From contig JBHELF010000158.1 in NCBI GenBank assembly GCA_046263155.1, forward strand, positions 1 to 6,726: a stretch of DNA of 6,726 nt, read 5' to 3'. Shown here in pieces: positions 1-6,726 of the stretch. A program made the translations under genes and the position numbers. Source of the DNA: DATADF01 sp046263155. GTDB lineage: Bacteria; Actinomycetota; CADDZG01; WHSQ01. The stretch's first letter is position 1, and every line of letters starts with the position of its first letter. Under the pieces are notes generated by a model, which was given only the letters and a program-made list of their open reading frames with translations, ran no database searches and was not told where the DNA came from.

Positions 1-154
1 TCGCGAATGCGTTCGGGCGATAGGACTCCGCGTGCACTCGCTCGTTCCAATCGTGGAATGGAGCCGCATCGGGCTGCTCCTCTATCCGGCCGGTCCAGGG
101 GTTCTCGCGCGGCGGCTGATAGAAGTGGCCGTGAACCGCTATTCGGCGAGCCAC
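1..154 (-). CDS. GH57-family glycosidase, N-terminal fragment (3' end beyond window)
   Basis: Only the first 51 codons are visible before the window edge. From GTG 154 the protein reads (M)ARRIAVHGHFYQPPREN, continuing through PWTGRIEEQPDAAPF, HDWNERVHAESY and RPNAFA. The segment HGHFYQPPRENPW (residues 8-20) corresponds to the first conserved region of glycoside hydrolase family 57, with the HxH signature. Together with HDWNER (34-39) it matches from memory the opening of the large GH57 proteins annotated as DUF3536-containing, usually around 800 residues. GH57 enzymes are retaining and act on alpha-glucans; catalytic residues and any DUF3536 part lie outside. The start fits the family, which usually has 6-8 residues before HGH. 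The 16-base overlap with glgB puts it in the same operon and suggests a role in trimming or remodelling the GlgE-made glucan. The substrate is unknown. Family call fairly sure, subtype moderately sure. Confidence 0.85.
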   Translation of the reverse strand, partial: MARRIAVHGHFYQPPRENPWTGRIEEQPDAAPFHDWNERVHAESYRPNAFA

Positions 155-2037
155 ACCACTCCGAGAGGCGGCAATGTAAGGAGGGCGGACTGCTCGAGGC
201 CGTGCCAGGGAACGGGCTTGGCAGGGACGATGCCCATATTCCCCATATTCGTGCCGCCGTATACCTCCGAATCGGTATTGATAACTTCCTTGTACTCACC
301 GGGTTTCGGCAGACCCACTCGGAAGCCCGTCCGCGGGATGGGGGAGAGATTGGCGATGCACACAACGCAGTTGCCGGCCCGGTCCCGGCGGATGAAAGAG
401 AGCACATTGTTATCGGCGTCGTTCGCGTCGATCCAACGAAAGCCCTCGGGATCGCTGTCGAGTTCCCATAGCGCCGGATGTTCTCCATAGACGCGATTCA
501 GATCTGCCACGAGTTGGTGCACGCCTTTGTGATCGGGGTACTCGAGCAGATGCCAGTCGATGCTCTCGTCGTGGTTCCACTCTCTGACCTGTGCGAACTC
601 GCCGCCCATGAAGACCAACTTTTTGCCGGGGTGCGCCCACATATACGCGAACAGGGAACGTAGGTTCGCAAATTGTTGCCACGGATCGCCGGGCATCTTG
701 GCGAGCAACGACCCCTTGCCGTGGACGACCTCGTCGTGTGAGAGAGGAAGGAAAAAATTCTCCGTCCAGGCGTACATGAGGCTGAACGTCAGGTTGTTGT
801 GGTGGTAGCGACGGTAGATGGGGTCGCGCTGGAAGTAAAAGAGGGTGTCGTGCATCCAGCCCATGTTCCACTTGAAGCCGAATCCCAGACCCCCCAGATG
901 CACCGGTCGGCTTACGCCGGGCCATGCGGTCGATTCCTCCGCGATCATCAAGACACCGGGATGTTCCGCGTGGATGACGGTATTCAATTCCTTCATGAAA
1001 TCGATGGCCTCGAGATTTTCACGGCCACCGAATTGATTGGGCGCCCACTCGCCCTCTTGCCGGCTGTAGTCGAGATAGAGCATGGAGGCCACCGCATCGA
1101 CGCGTAGCCCATCTATATGAAATTCCTCGACCCAGTACAGCGCATTTGAGATCAGAAAGTTACGAACCTCGTTACGGCCGTAATTGAAGACCAGCGTCCC
1201 CCAATCTGGATGCTCGCCCTTTCGCGGGTCGATGTGTTCGTAGAGGCCGGTTCCGTCGAAGCGCGCCAGCGCCCACTCGTCCTTGGGAAAGTGTGCGGGC
1301 ACCCAGTCGATGATGACGCCGACTCCCGCGGCGTGCAGCGTATCCACCAGGCGACGGAAGTCGTCGGGCTCACCGAAGCGTGCCGTCGGCGCGAAATAGT
1401 TGCTTACCTGGTAGCCCCACGAACCGCCGAACGGATGCTCGGCGACCGGCAGCAGCTCCACGTGAGTGAACCCCATCTGGTTGCAGTAGTCCGCCAGCTG
1501 GGCTCCGATCTCTGCGTAGTTCATAGGGTCTCCGTCCGGCGTCCGGCGCCAGGAGCCCAGATGGAGCTCGTAGATGGCGAGTGGTTTCTGGTGAGAATCC
1601 GCCTGCGCCTGGCGCGCCATCCACGCCTCGTCGGTAAAGGTGAATTTCGATTGATACACGACCGAGGCGGTTTGCGGAGGGGCCTCGGTGGCAACCGCAA
1701 ACGGATCGGTTTTTTGCACCGCGTGTCCCTGCGCGGTGACGACCTCGTACTTGTAGAGGGCTCCTTCGGCGAGGCCGGGCACGAACAACTCCCACATTCC
1801 CGACGGGCCGCGACGTTGCAGTTCGTGCTCGCTCCCATTCCAGGAGTTGAAGTCCCCTACGACGCTCACGGAGCGGGCGTTCGGCGCCCACACCGCGAAG
1901 GCCACACCCGCGACTCCATCGTGCGTCTCGACGTGCGCCCCGAGCTTTTCCCAGAGCCGGCGATGAGTGCCCTCGCCTGCCAGATGCAGATCGACGTCGC
2001 CAAGTTTGCCCACCAAATTGGGTGCCTTAGGTGTCAT
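139..2037 (-). CDS. glgB: GlgB, 1,4-alpha-glucan branching enzyme
   Basis: GlgB (GH13_9, EC 2.4.1.18) cuts alpha-1,4 chains and re-attaches them through alpha-1,6 links, branching the glucan made by GlgE. From ATG 2037 it has 632 residues. A CBM48-type beta-sandwich covers about 40-115 (FAVWAPNARSVSVVGDFNSWNG). The catalytic barrel begins near IYELHLGSWRR, with THVELLPVAEHPFGGSWGYQV and the catalytic residues Asp314 in GLRVDAVASMLYLDYSR, Glu367 in MIAEESTAWPGVSRP and Asp435 in LPLSHDEVVHGKGSL. Further hallmarks are GFGFKWNMGWMHDTL and FMGGEFAQVREWNHDESIDWHLL. The C-terminal beta domain ends LPPLGVVWLAE. It lacks the extra N1 domain of the roughly 730-residue E. coli and mycobacterial types, so it is a short-form enzyme. 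An ATG at 2094 would add 19 residues, but the AGGAG 8 bases before 2037 and the ATGA overlap with mak favour the shorter form. Its end overlaps the next gene by 16 bases. Confidence 0.97.
   Translation of the reverse strand: MTPKAPNLVGKLGDVDLHLAGEGTHRRLWEKLGAHVETHDGVAGVAFAVWAPNARSVSVVGDFNSWNGSEHELQRRGPSGMWELFVPGLAEGALYKYEVVTAQGHAVQKTDPFAVATEAPPQTASVVYQSKFTFTDEAWMARQAQADSHQKPLAIYELHLGSWRRTPDGDPMNYAEIGAQLADYCNQMGFTHVELLPVAEHPFGGSWGYQVSNYFAPTARFGEPDDFRRLVDTLHAAGVGVIIDWVPAHFPKDEWALARFDGTGLYEHIDPRKGEHPDWGTLVFNYGRNEVRNFLISNALYWVEEFHIDGLRVDAVASMLYLDYSRQEGEWAPNQFGGRENLEAIDFMKELNTVIHAEHPGVLMIAEESTAWPGVSRPVHLGGLGFGFKWNMGWMHDTLFYFQRDPIYRRYHHNNLTFSLMYAWTENFFLPLSHDEVVHGKGSLLAKMPGDPWQQFANLRSLFAYMWAHPGKKLVFMGGEFAQVREWNHDESIDWHLLEYPDHKGVHQLVADLNRVYGEHPALWELDSDPEGFRWIDANDADNNVLSFIRRDRAGNCVVCIANLSPIPRTGFRVGLPKPGEYKEVINTDSEVYGGTNMGNMGIVPAKPVPWHGLEQSALLTLPPLGVVWLAE
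159..162 (-). promoter_or_regulatory. Shine-Dalgarno-like site for the GH57 gene
   Basis: The minus strand reads GGAG, 4 bases before the GTG at 154-152, within the last codons of glgB. The spacing is a little short, but this is the only ATG, GTG or TTG just upstream of the conserved HGHFYQPP segment in this frame. Confidence 0.45.
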
Positions 2038-3440
2038 GACCGCTGCTCCTGCGTAACTAAGTGACGGATGCCCTGCAAAGGAATGTGTTTCCACTCCGGG
2101 CGGTGGCGGCGCTCGTATCCGAGTTCGTACAGAGCTTTATCTAGTTCGAAGACTGCCAGCATCGACATCAACTCGTCGCGATCGTGGGGCAGAAAACGAC
2201 CCTCGTGCGATTTCCGAAGATAGGCCTGGAGGAATCGTTCGCGTGCAAGCTGCTCCCAGGCCATCGACCATGCCTCGACACTGCCTGTGTCCTGTTCCCC
2301 TTCAGCCTTCAAGCGGGCCGCGACCGCTGCGTAATTGAACGAGCGCAACATCCCGGCCACGTCGCGCAGGGGCGAATGCTTTGACCGACGCTCCTCGAGC
2401 GAGCGCGCGGGCTCGCCCTCGAAGTCGATGATGAGCCAGCCCCTCGGAGTCGTAAGCACCTGTCCGAGGTGGTAATCGCTGTGGATTCTCATTTTCCAAC
2501 CCGGATCGGTGATGCTGCGAAGTCGTTCGATCTGCTCGGCGATCGCGGGAACGAGGGGCCGCAATTTTTCCGGCGATTCCCTTTCTTCTCTCTGCAGAGC
2601 GGCCAGCGCGGAATCGCACCAGGCCGCGAGATCGGACGGCTCGATCGGCTCGGGTGCAAGCGCAGGCTCCATCTCCTCCCTGGCCAATGCCACGTGTAGC
2701 GCCGCCGTCGCGTCGCCGAGTTCCTCTATAGTCGTGAGGTCCCACCGTTCCTCGATCAGCAGCGCGTAGTCCTCGCGCGCATCCTCCGGATGGGCCTGCG
2801 CGAAAAGATCGCCCAGGCGACGGAGGATTTCCTCCCAGCCTTCCACGGCATCGCGCGCGAACGACTGGGCGATTCCGAGGTCGACCTCGATCATGCCGTC
2901 ATCGGTTTCGGCCTCGTACGTGATCTCGCCGACTTGAGAGGGCACATGTTCGAAGCCCTCGGTTGTGAGAGCGCGGGTCAGCTCTAGATCCGGATTCGGG
3001 CCGATATCCACACGACGGAATAGCTTCAGGATGAAGCTTTCGTCGAGCACGAGCGAGGTATTGGTTTGCTCGGCCTCGACTACTCGCACCGACTTTCCGG
3101 GCGGATCAAGGGGGTCGAGTCCGGGACCTCCGAAAGTGAAGATGCCCTTGCTTCCCTTGATGCTCACCCCGTGTGCCATCAACTCGCCGAAGAGCCCGAG
3201 TCTTTGCGGATCCTCCGTAGCGTCGCGCGTGCCATCTTCGTCACGCAGGAGGGGAAGTTGGTAGAGCTCGGGCTCGCCCGCGGCGTAGTGCACCTCGACG
3301 AGAGCGAGAAGCAGCGCCGGCGGGCCATCGTCCACGACGCAGTCGTCCAAGACCTCGACGCGCCCGATGGTCCTGCCTTTGCCGCCGAACCAACGCCTCT
3401 CGGGCAGTTGGCGCGCGATGGCGTCGAGATCGAAATTCAC
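2034..3440 (-). CDS. mak: Mak (Pep2), maltokinase
   Basis: Mak (EC 2.7.1.175) phosphorylates maltose with ATP to alpha-maltose 1-phosphate, the GlgE donor. It has a two-lobed, aminoglycoside-phosphotransferase-like kinase fold with an N-terminal cap. From GTG 3440 it has 468 residues, close to the roughly 455 of mycobacterial Mak. The cap carries RRWFGGKGR (about 15-23). The N-lobe has EQTNTSLVLDESFILKLFRR, with the probable ATP-binding Lys139, followed by GPNPDLE. The catalytic loop is HSDYHLGQ (320-327) with Asp322 as presumed catalytic base, and the metal-binding motif is IDFEGEP with Asp339. RDVAGMLRSFNYAA follows at about 359-372. The C-terminus has PEWKHIPLQGI, as in other maltokinases. 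Most family members that I recall have HGD where this one has HSD; the key His and Asp are kept, so activity is expected. A longer reading from ATG 3569 would add 43 residues overlapping treS that do not resemble the family. Its TGA overlaps the glgB ATG. Confidence 0.95.
   Translation of the reverse strand: MNFDLDAIARQLPERRWFGGKGRTIGRVEVLDDCVVDDGPPALLLALVEVHYAAGEPELYQLPLLRDEDGTRDATEDPQRLGLFGELMAHGVSIKGSKGIFTFGGPGLDPLDPPGKSVRVVEAEQTNTSLVLDESFILKLFRRVDIGPNPDLELTRALTTEGFEHVPSQVGEITYEAETDDGMIEVDLGIAQSFARDAVEGWEEILRRLGDLFAQAHPEDAREDYALLIEERWDLTTIEELGDATAALHVALAREEMEPALAPEPIEPSDLAAWCDSALAALQREERESPEKLRPLVPAIAEQIERLRSITDPGWKMRIHSDYHLGQVLTTPRGWLIIDFEGEPARSLEERRSKHSPLRDVAGMLRSFNYAAVAARLKAEGEQDTGSVEAWSMAWEQLARERFLQAYLRKSHEGRFLPHDRDELMSMLAVFELDKALYELGYERRHRPEWKHIPLQGIRHLVTQEQRS
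2046..2050 (-). promoter_or_regulatory. Shine-Dalgarno site for glgB
   Basis: The minus strand reads AGGAG, 8 bases before the ATG at 2037-2035. It lies inside the end of mak and supports the ATGA-overlap start over the upstream ATG at 2094. Confidence 0.75.
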
Positions 3441-5086
3441 TGCGGCTCCTCCCTTGCCAGCTGGAACCAATAGAAGCCGTGGGACGCAAACGTGAGGAGG
3501 TAGGGCAGCTCTCCGACTCGGGGGAAGCGTTCCCGTCCCAGCAGCTCGATCGGGTACATACCCTCCCACGGGGAGAGATCCAGCTCCGCCGCCTGGGCTC
3601 TTGCGGCCAGATTATTCACGCATAAGACCACGTCATCGCCGTAGGTCCGCACGTAGCTGAAGATCGCCGCATTGTCGGGATGCAAGACCTGAAACGATCC
3701 CAGTCCGAAGACGGGGTGTTGCTTCCGCACGGCGAGAAGACGGCGGAACCACTGGAGAAACGAGCTCGGGTTACGCAATTCTGCCTCGACGTTGACGCCC
3801 GGATAGCCGTAGACCGGGTCCAAGAGAAGTGGCAGGTAAAGCTGCGCGAAGTCCGCGCGGGAGAACCCGGCGTTTCGATCGCCGCTCCACTGCATCGGAG
3901 TTCGCACCCCGTCGCGGTCTCCCAGAAAGATGTTGTCGCCCATTCCGATCTCATCGCCGTAATAGACGATCGGAGTGCCGGGAAGCGACAGGAGCATCGC
4001 GTGGAAGAGCTCCATCGTGTCGCGCGAATTGTCCAGAAGAGGTGCGAGCCGTCTGCGTATGCCGAGGTTCAACTTCATGCGCGGGTCCTTGGCATATTCG
4101 TTGTACATGTAGTCGCGTTCCTCGTCGGTGACCATCTCGAGCGTGAGCTCGTCGTGGTTCCGTAGGAAGATGCCCCACTGGCAGCCGGCCGGAATCTCGG
4201 GAGTCTGTTCGAGGATCTCAACAACCGGATAACGCACCTGCCGGCGCGCGGCCATGAACATGCGGGGCATGAGGGGAAAGTGAAAGCACATGTGACACTC
4301 GTCGTCGTCTCCGAAGTACTGGATTACGTCCGCCGGCCACTGATTGGCCTCCGCAAGCAGGACGATGTTGTCGTATGACTTGTCTATCTCCGAGCGCACC
4401 CTCTTCAGGAACGCGTGTGTCTCCGCGAGGTTCTCGCAGTTCGTTCCCTCTCGCTCGTACAGGTAGGGGACCGCGTCGAGCCTGACACCGTCCAAGCCCA
4501 AGTCGAGCCAGAATCGCAGCGCGGCAAGCATTTGCTCCTGGACCTCTTCATTGTCGTAGTTGAGATCGGGCTGATGGCTGAAGAAGCGATGCCAGTAGAA
4601 AGCTCCCGCTTCTTCGTCCCATGTCCAGTTGGACTTCTCGGTATCGATGAAGATCACGCGCGCATCCGGATAGCGCTCGTTATTGTCCGACCACACATAC
4701 CAATCTCGCTTCGGCGAGTCGGGCTTCCGTGACTCCACGAACCACGGATGTTGGTCCGAGGTGTGATTGACGACGAAGTCCGAGATCACCCTTATGCCGC
4801 GCGCATGTGCCTCGTCCATGAACTCGACGAAATCGTTCAAGTTCCCGTACTCGGGAAGGATCGAATAGAAGTCCGAGATGTCGTAGCCACCGTCGCGGAG
4901 AGGCGACTGGAAGAACGGAAGCAGCCAGATGCAATCGATGCCGAGCCACTCCAGGTAGTCCAGCTTTTCTATGAAGCCGCGGAAATCTCCGGAGCCGTCG
5001 GCGTTGGAGTCGTAGAAGCTGCGAACGTAAGCCTCGTAGAAGACCGCGGTCTTGTACCAGAGAGGGTCGCGTTCGAGTGCAACCAG
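3437..5086 (-). CDS. treS: TreS, trehalose synthase (maltose alpha-D-glucosyltransferase)
   Basis: TreS (GH13_16, EC 5.4.99.16) interconverts trehalose and maltose in the cytoplasm and here supplies maltose to Mak. With a start at CTG 5086 the protein is 549 residues, close to the usual 550-600 for a stand-alone TreS. It begins LVALERDPLWYK, the normal TreS opening. A calcium-site-like loop DSNADGSGD lies at about 26-34, then GIDCIWLLPF and SPLRDGGYDISDFY. The GH13 catalytic residues are Asp204 in GVRLDAVPY, Glu246 in LLAEANQW and Asp312 in LRNHDELT. FFSHQPDLNYDN, GTNCENLAETHAFLKRVR and YYGDEIGMGD are TreS hallmarks, and the C-terminal beta domain ends LPYLLTFASHGFYWFQL. The oddity is the start: no ATG, GTG or TTG is in frame between the upstream TGA (5101-5099) and the conserved N-terminus; the first, TTG 4840, lies inside the catalytic barrel. 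GTT at 5095 is a weaker alternative. No maltokinase domain is fused; mak follows with a GTGA overlap. Confidence 0.93.
   Translation of the reverse strand: MVALERDPLWYKTAVFYEAYVRSFYDSNADGSGDFRGFIEKLDYLEWLGIDCIWLLPFFQSPLRDGGYDISDFYSILPEYGNLNDFVEFMDEAHARGIRVISDFVVNHTSDQHPWFVESRKPDSPKRDWYVWSDNNERYPDARVIFIDTEKSNWTWDEEAGAFYWHRFFSHQPDLNYDNEEVQEQMLAALRFWLDLGLDGVRLDAVPYLYEREGTNCENLAETHAFLKRVRSEIDKSYDNIVLLAEANQWPADVIQYFGDDDECHMCFHFPLMPRMFMAARRQVRYPVVEILEQTPEIPAGCQWGIFLRNHDELTLEMVTDEERDYMYNEYAKDPRMKLNLGIRRRLAPLLDNSRDTMELFHAMLLSLPGTPIVYYGDEIGMGDNIFLGDRDGVRTPMQWSGDRNAGFSRADFAQLYLPLLLDPVYGYPGVNVEAELRNPSSFLQWFRRLLAVRKQHPVFGLGSFQVLHPDNAAIFSYVRTYGDDVVLCVNNLAARAQAAELDLSPWEGMYPIELLGRERFPRVGELPYLLTFASHGFYWFQLAREEPQ
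3446..3453 (-). promoter_or_regulatory. Shine-Dalgarno site for mak
   Basis: The minus strand reads GGGAGGAG, a strong anti-16S match, 5 bases before the GTG at 3440-3438. It lies within the last codons of treS and settles the mak start at the GTGA overlap rather than at the upstream ATG at 3569. Confidence 0.8.
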
Positions 5087-5090
5087 AGTG

Positions 5091-6726
5091 CTAACCCCTC
5101 ACCCTGAAGACGTGCGCGGACTCATCGAATGGGTCCAGCCGCACATAGTTGTCCGGGCCGCGACACATGAAGGTCGTGTCGGTGATGAGATCGTGCACCT
5201 CAAAGGGTTGGTCGTGGCCGATCCCGAAGACGTCGAGGTTCAGGTGAAGCGTGGCTTCCTCCCAGTGCCATGGGTTGAGATTGACTACCACTAGCAACGC
5301 GTCCTGGTTCCGTCCCGTCTTGGAGAAGGCAAGCATGTGCTCCTTGTCGACGCCGTGGAAATAGAGATTGGTCAACTCCGAAGTCACGGGATGCTTGCGC
5401 CTGATCTCGTTGATGCGCGTTATGTACGGCATCAGGTTGTCGCCCGAGTAGTCGCGCGGTTTCAGCTCGTACTTCTCGGAGTTCATGTACTCCTCACTGC
5501 CCGGCCGCACGGGAGCGTTCTCGAACAGCTCGAAGCCCGAGTAGATGCCGTAGCTCGGCGACAGGAAAGCGGCGAGCGCGAGTCGGACCTTGAACGCGGG
5601 AGGCCCTCCGTGCTGCAGATACTCGTGGAGGATGTCGGGCGTGTTGGCGAAGAAGTTCGGTCGGAAATAGTCGGCCATCTCCGTCTGGGTCAACTCGGTC
5701 AGGTACTCGATGATCTCGTGCTTGTGGTTGCGCCAGGTGAAGTACGTGTAGGACTGAGTGAAGCCCAGCTTCGCCAGAGCCCGCATCACGACCGGCTTCG
5801 TAAAGGCCTCGGAGAGAAAGATCACCTCCGGGTCCTTCGCTTTGATGTCGCCGATCAGCCACTCCCAGAACGCAAACGGCTTCGTATGTGGATTGTCGAC
5901 GCGAAAGATCTTCACGCCGCGATCGACCCAGAAGTCGACGATCGCCTTGAGTTCGGTCCACAGCTCGGTGCGGTGGGGCTCCTCGATGTCGAAATTGATC
6001 GGATAGATGTCCTGGTACTGCTTGGGTGGGTTCTCGGCAAACTTGATCGAGCCGTCGGGTCGGTGGTGGAACCACTGGGGATGCTGTTTGACCCACGGAT
6101 GATCGGGCGACGCCTGGATGGCGAAATCGAGCGCTACCTCGAGTCCGAGCCGTTCGGCCTCTGCTCGGAAGTTGTCGAAGTCTTTCAAGGTGCCGAGCTG
6201 AGGGTGAACCGCGGTGTGCCCTCCTTCCTTACCGCCGATGGCCCAGGGGACGCCGACGTCGTCGGGGCCCGCCTCGAGCATGTTGTTTCGTCCCTTGCGC
6301 GCGGTGGTGCCGATGGGATGGATCGGCGGGAGATAGACCACGTCGAATCCCATGTCGGCGATCCGCCGCAGTTCAGTTTTCATGGCGCTGCGAAAAGTTC
6401 CGTGGCCACCCGCCCGCCCTGAAACTATCGAACGCGGGAAGAACTCGTACCACGCACCCGCGCGCGCAAGCGGCCGGTCGACGCTCAGTTCGAGAGGGGG
6501 CTTGGTCAACGTCGAACCGGTACGGTCGGGGTACTTCGTCAGCAGTTCGGCGACGCCGTCCTCGAAGACCGCTGCGATGCGCGCCGCCAGGTTGTCTCCG
6601 TCGGTCGCGTTCGTTAATCCCCGCAACACCTCGGCCGCCTTCTTGAGCTTTGTGCGGGAGCGCGCAGGAACCGCCGGGACCCGTCCCTCGATGAGGAGGG
6701 CGCCCTCCTCGAGCTCCACGGAAACA
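5091..6726 (-). CDS. glgE: GlgE, alpha-1,4-glucan:maltose-1-phosphate maltosyltransferase (5' end missing)
   Basis: GlgE (GH13_3, EC 2.4.99.16) is a cytoplasmic enzyme that transfers maltose from alpha-maltose 1-phosphate to the non-reducing end of alpha-1,4-glucans. The frame is open to the window edge, giving 544 visible residues. The family is usually about 650-700 residues, so most of the N-terminal beta-sandwich domain lies outside. The GTG at 6719 is an internal valine, not a start. Counting from that valine, family motifs are WYEFFPRS (about 90-97), VVYLPPIHPIG (about 127-137), WAIGGKEGGH (159-168) and HPWV (207-210). The expected catalytic residues are all present: nucleophile Asp275 in FRVDNPHTKP, acid/base Glu304 in LSEAFTKP and Asp362 in NTPDIL. 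The end, NYVRLDP...AHVFRVRG then TAG, looks like a normal GlgE C-terminus. It is the first visible gene of the operon. Identification is firm; only the N-terminus is unseen. Confidence 0.96.
   Translation of the reverse strand, partial: VSVELEEGALLIEGRVPAVPARSRTKLKKAAEVLRGLTNATDGDNLAARIAAVFEDGVAELLTKYPDRTGSTLTKPPLELSVDRPLARAGAWYEFFPRSIVSGRAGGHGTFRSAMKTELRRIADMGFDVVYLPPIHPIGTTARKGRNNMLEAGPDDVGVPWAIGGKEGGHTAVHPQLGTLKDFDNFRAEAERLGLEVALDFAIQASPDHPWVKQHPQWFHHRPDGSIKFAENPPKQYQDIYPINFDIEEPHRTELWTELKAIVDFWVDRGVKIFRVDNPHTKPFAFWEWLIGDIKAKDPEVIFLSEAFTKPVVMRALAKLGFTQSYTYFTWRNHKHEIIEYLTELTQTEMADYFRPNFFANTPDILHEYLQHGGPPAFKVRLALAAFLSPSYGIYSGFELFENAPVRPGSEEYMNSEKYELKPRDYSGDNLMPYITRINEIRRKHPVTSELTNLYFHGVDKEHMLAFSKTGRNQDALLVVVNLNPWHWEEATLHLNLDVFGIGHDQPFEVHDLITDTTFMCRGPDNYVRLDPFDESAHVFRVRG
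5095..5100 (-). promoter_or_regulatory. Shine-Dalgarno-like site for treS
   Basis: The minus strand reads GAGGGG here, inside the last codons of glgE. It ends 8 bases before a CTG at 5086-5084 that is in frame with treS. This spacing is ideal for initiation at that CTG and is the main reason for choosing it as the start. It could also serve re-initiation after ribosomes stop at the glgE TAG (5093-5091). Confidence 0.5.

Noticed and set aside
7..471. Plus-strand open frames near the low-coordinate end (7-471 and 32-490)
   Set aside because: They are antisense to glgB and the GH57 start. The minus-strand reading carries clear family motifs and these do not.
1210..2064. 284-codon open frame on the plus strand
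   Set aside because: It is antisense to glgB, with low-complexity Arg/Val/Leu-rich content and no recognisable family; a shadow frame.
2038..2094. Longer glgB start at ATG 2094
   Set aside because: The added 19 residues overlap the conserved mak C-terminus, and the AGGAG with 8-base spacing points to ATG 2037.
3441..3569. Longer mak start at ATG 3569
   Set aside because: The extra 43 residues overlap the treS coding sequence and resemble no Mak N-terminus. The GTG at 3440 has GGGAGGAG 5 bases upstream and the typical GTGA overlap.
3437..4840. treS starting at TTG 4840
   Set aside because: This would delete more than 80 residues of conserved, in-frame TreS N-terminus including ERDPLWYK and SPLRDGGYDISDFY.
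5091..5104. Programmed +1 frameshift producing a GlgE-TreS fusion at AGG GGT TAG
   Set aside because: treS is +1 relative to glgE and an SD-like AGGGTGAGGGG stretch precedes the TAG, loosely like prfB. But the GGT-to-GTT slip would not preserve pairing, the GlgE C-terminus looks complete, and no such fusion is known to me. Re-initiation at CTG is simpler.
5337..6422. 361-codon open frame on the plus strand
   Set aside because: It lies wholly antisense to glgE, whose catalytic motifs are intact. Its translation is rich in Val, Leu, Arg, Asp and Glu with no recognisable domain, typical of a shadow frame opposite a high-GC gene.

Overview
The window is a piece of one tightly packed operon, all on the minus strand and read from high to low coordinates. 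It encodes the GlgE (maltose-1-phosphate) route from trehalose to branched alpha-glucan. In transcription order it holds glgE (5' end cut off by the window edge), treS, mak (pep2), glgB, and the first 51 codons of a GH57-family glycosidase that runs off the low-coordinate edge. No RNA gene, mobile element, CRISPR array, repeat, promoter or terminator could be supported. There is no stretch over 300 bases without a gene; the largest gap between genes is about 4 bases.

Layout in transcription order: glgE 6726-5091 (open at the edge); treS about 5086-3437; mak 3440-2034; glgB 2037-139; GH57 154-1 (open at the edge). treS/mak share GTGA and mak/glgB share ATGA, both 4-base stop/start overlaps. 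glgB and the GH57 gene overlap by 16 bases. glgE and treS are separated by 4 bases if the best available treS start is used. Each downstream gene has a purine-rich Shine-Dalgarno-like sequence inside the end of the gene before it, so translational coupling is likely throughout.

How the genes work together (known from the families): TreS interconverts trehalose and maltose; Mak phosphorylates maltose with ATP to alpha-maltose 1-phosphate; GlgE transfers the maltosyl unit to a growing alpha-1,4-glucan; GlgB adds alpha-1,6 branches. The GH57 protein presumably also acts on alpha-glucan, but its exact activity cannot be read from the visible part. No glgA, glgC, glgP, glgX or treYZ lies inside the window.

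Organism: a bacterium with fairly high GC (around 60% by eye) and GTG starts. Separate, adjacent treS and mak genes in the order glgE-treS-mak-glgB recall Streptomyces and other actinobacteria. A GH57 gene of this type next to glgB is more typical, as I recall, of deeper-branching or uncultured lineages and various non-actinobacterial phyla. I would guess an actinobacterium outside the well-known genera or a related uncultured soil phylum, with low confidence. The most unusual points are the lack of any ATG, GTG or TTG start for treS, and the coupling of the GH57 gene to the GlgE operon.
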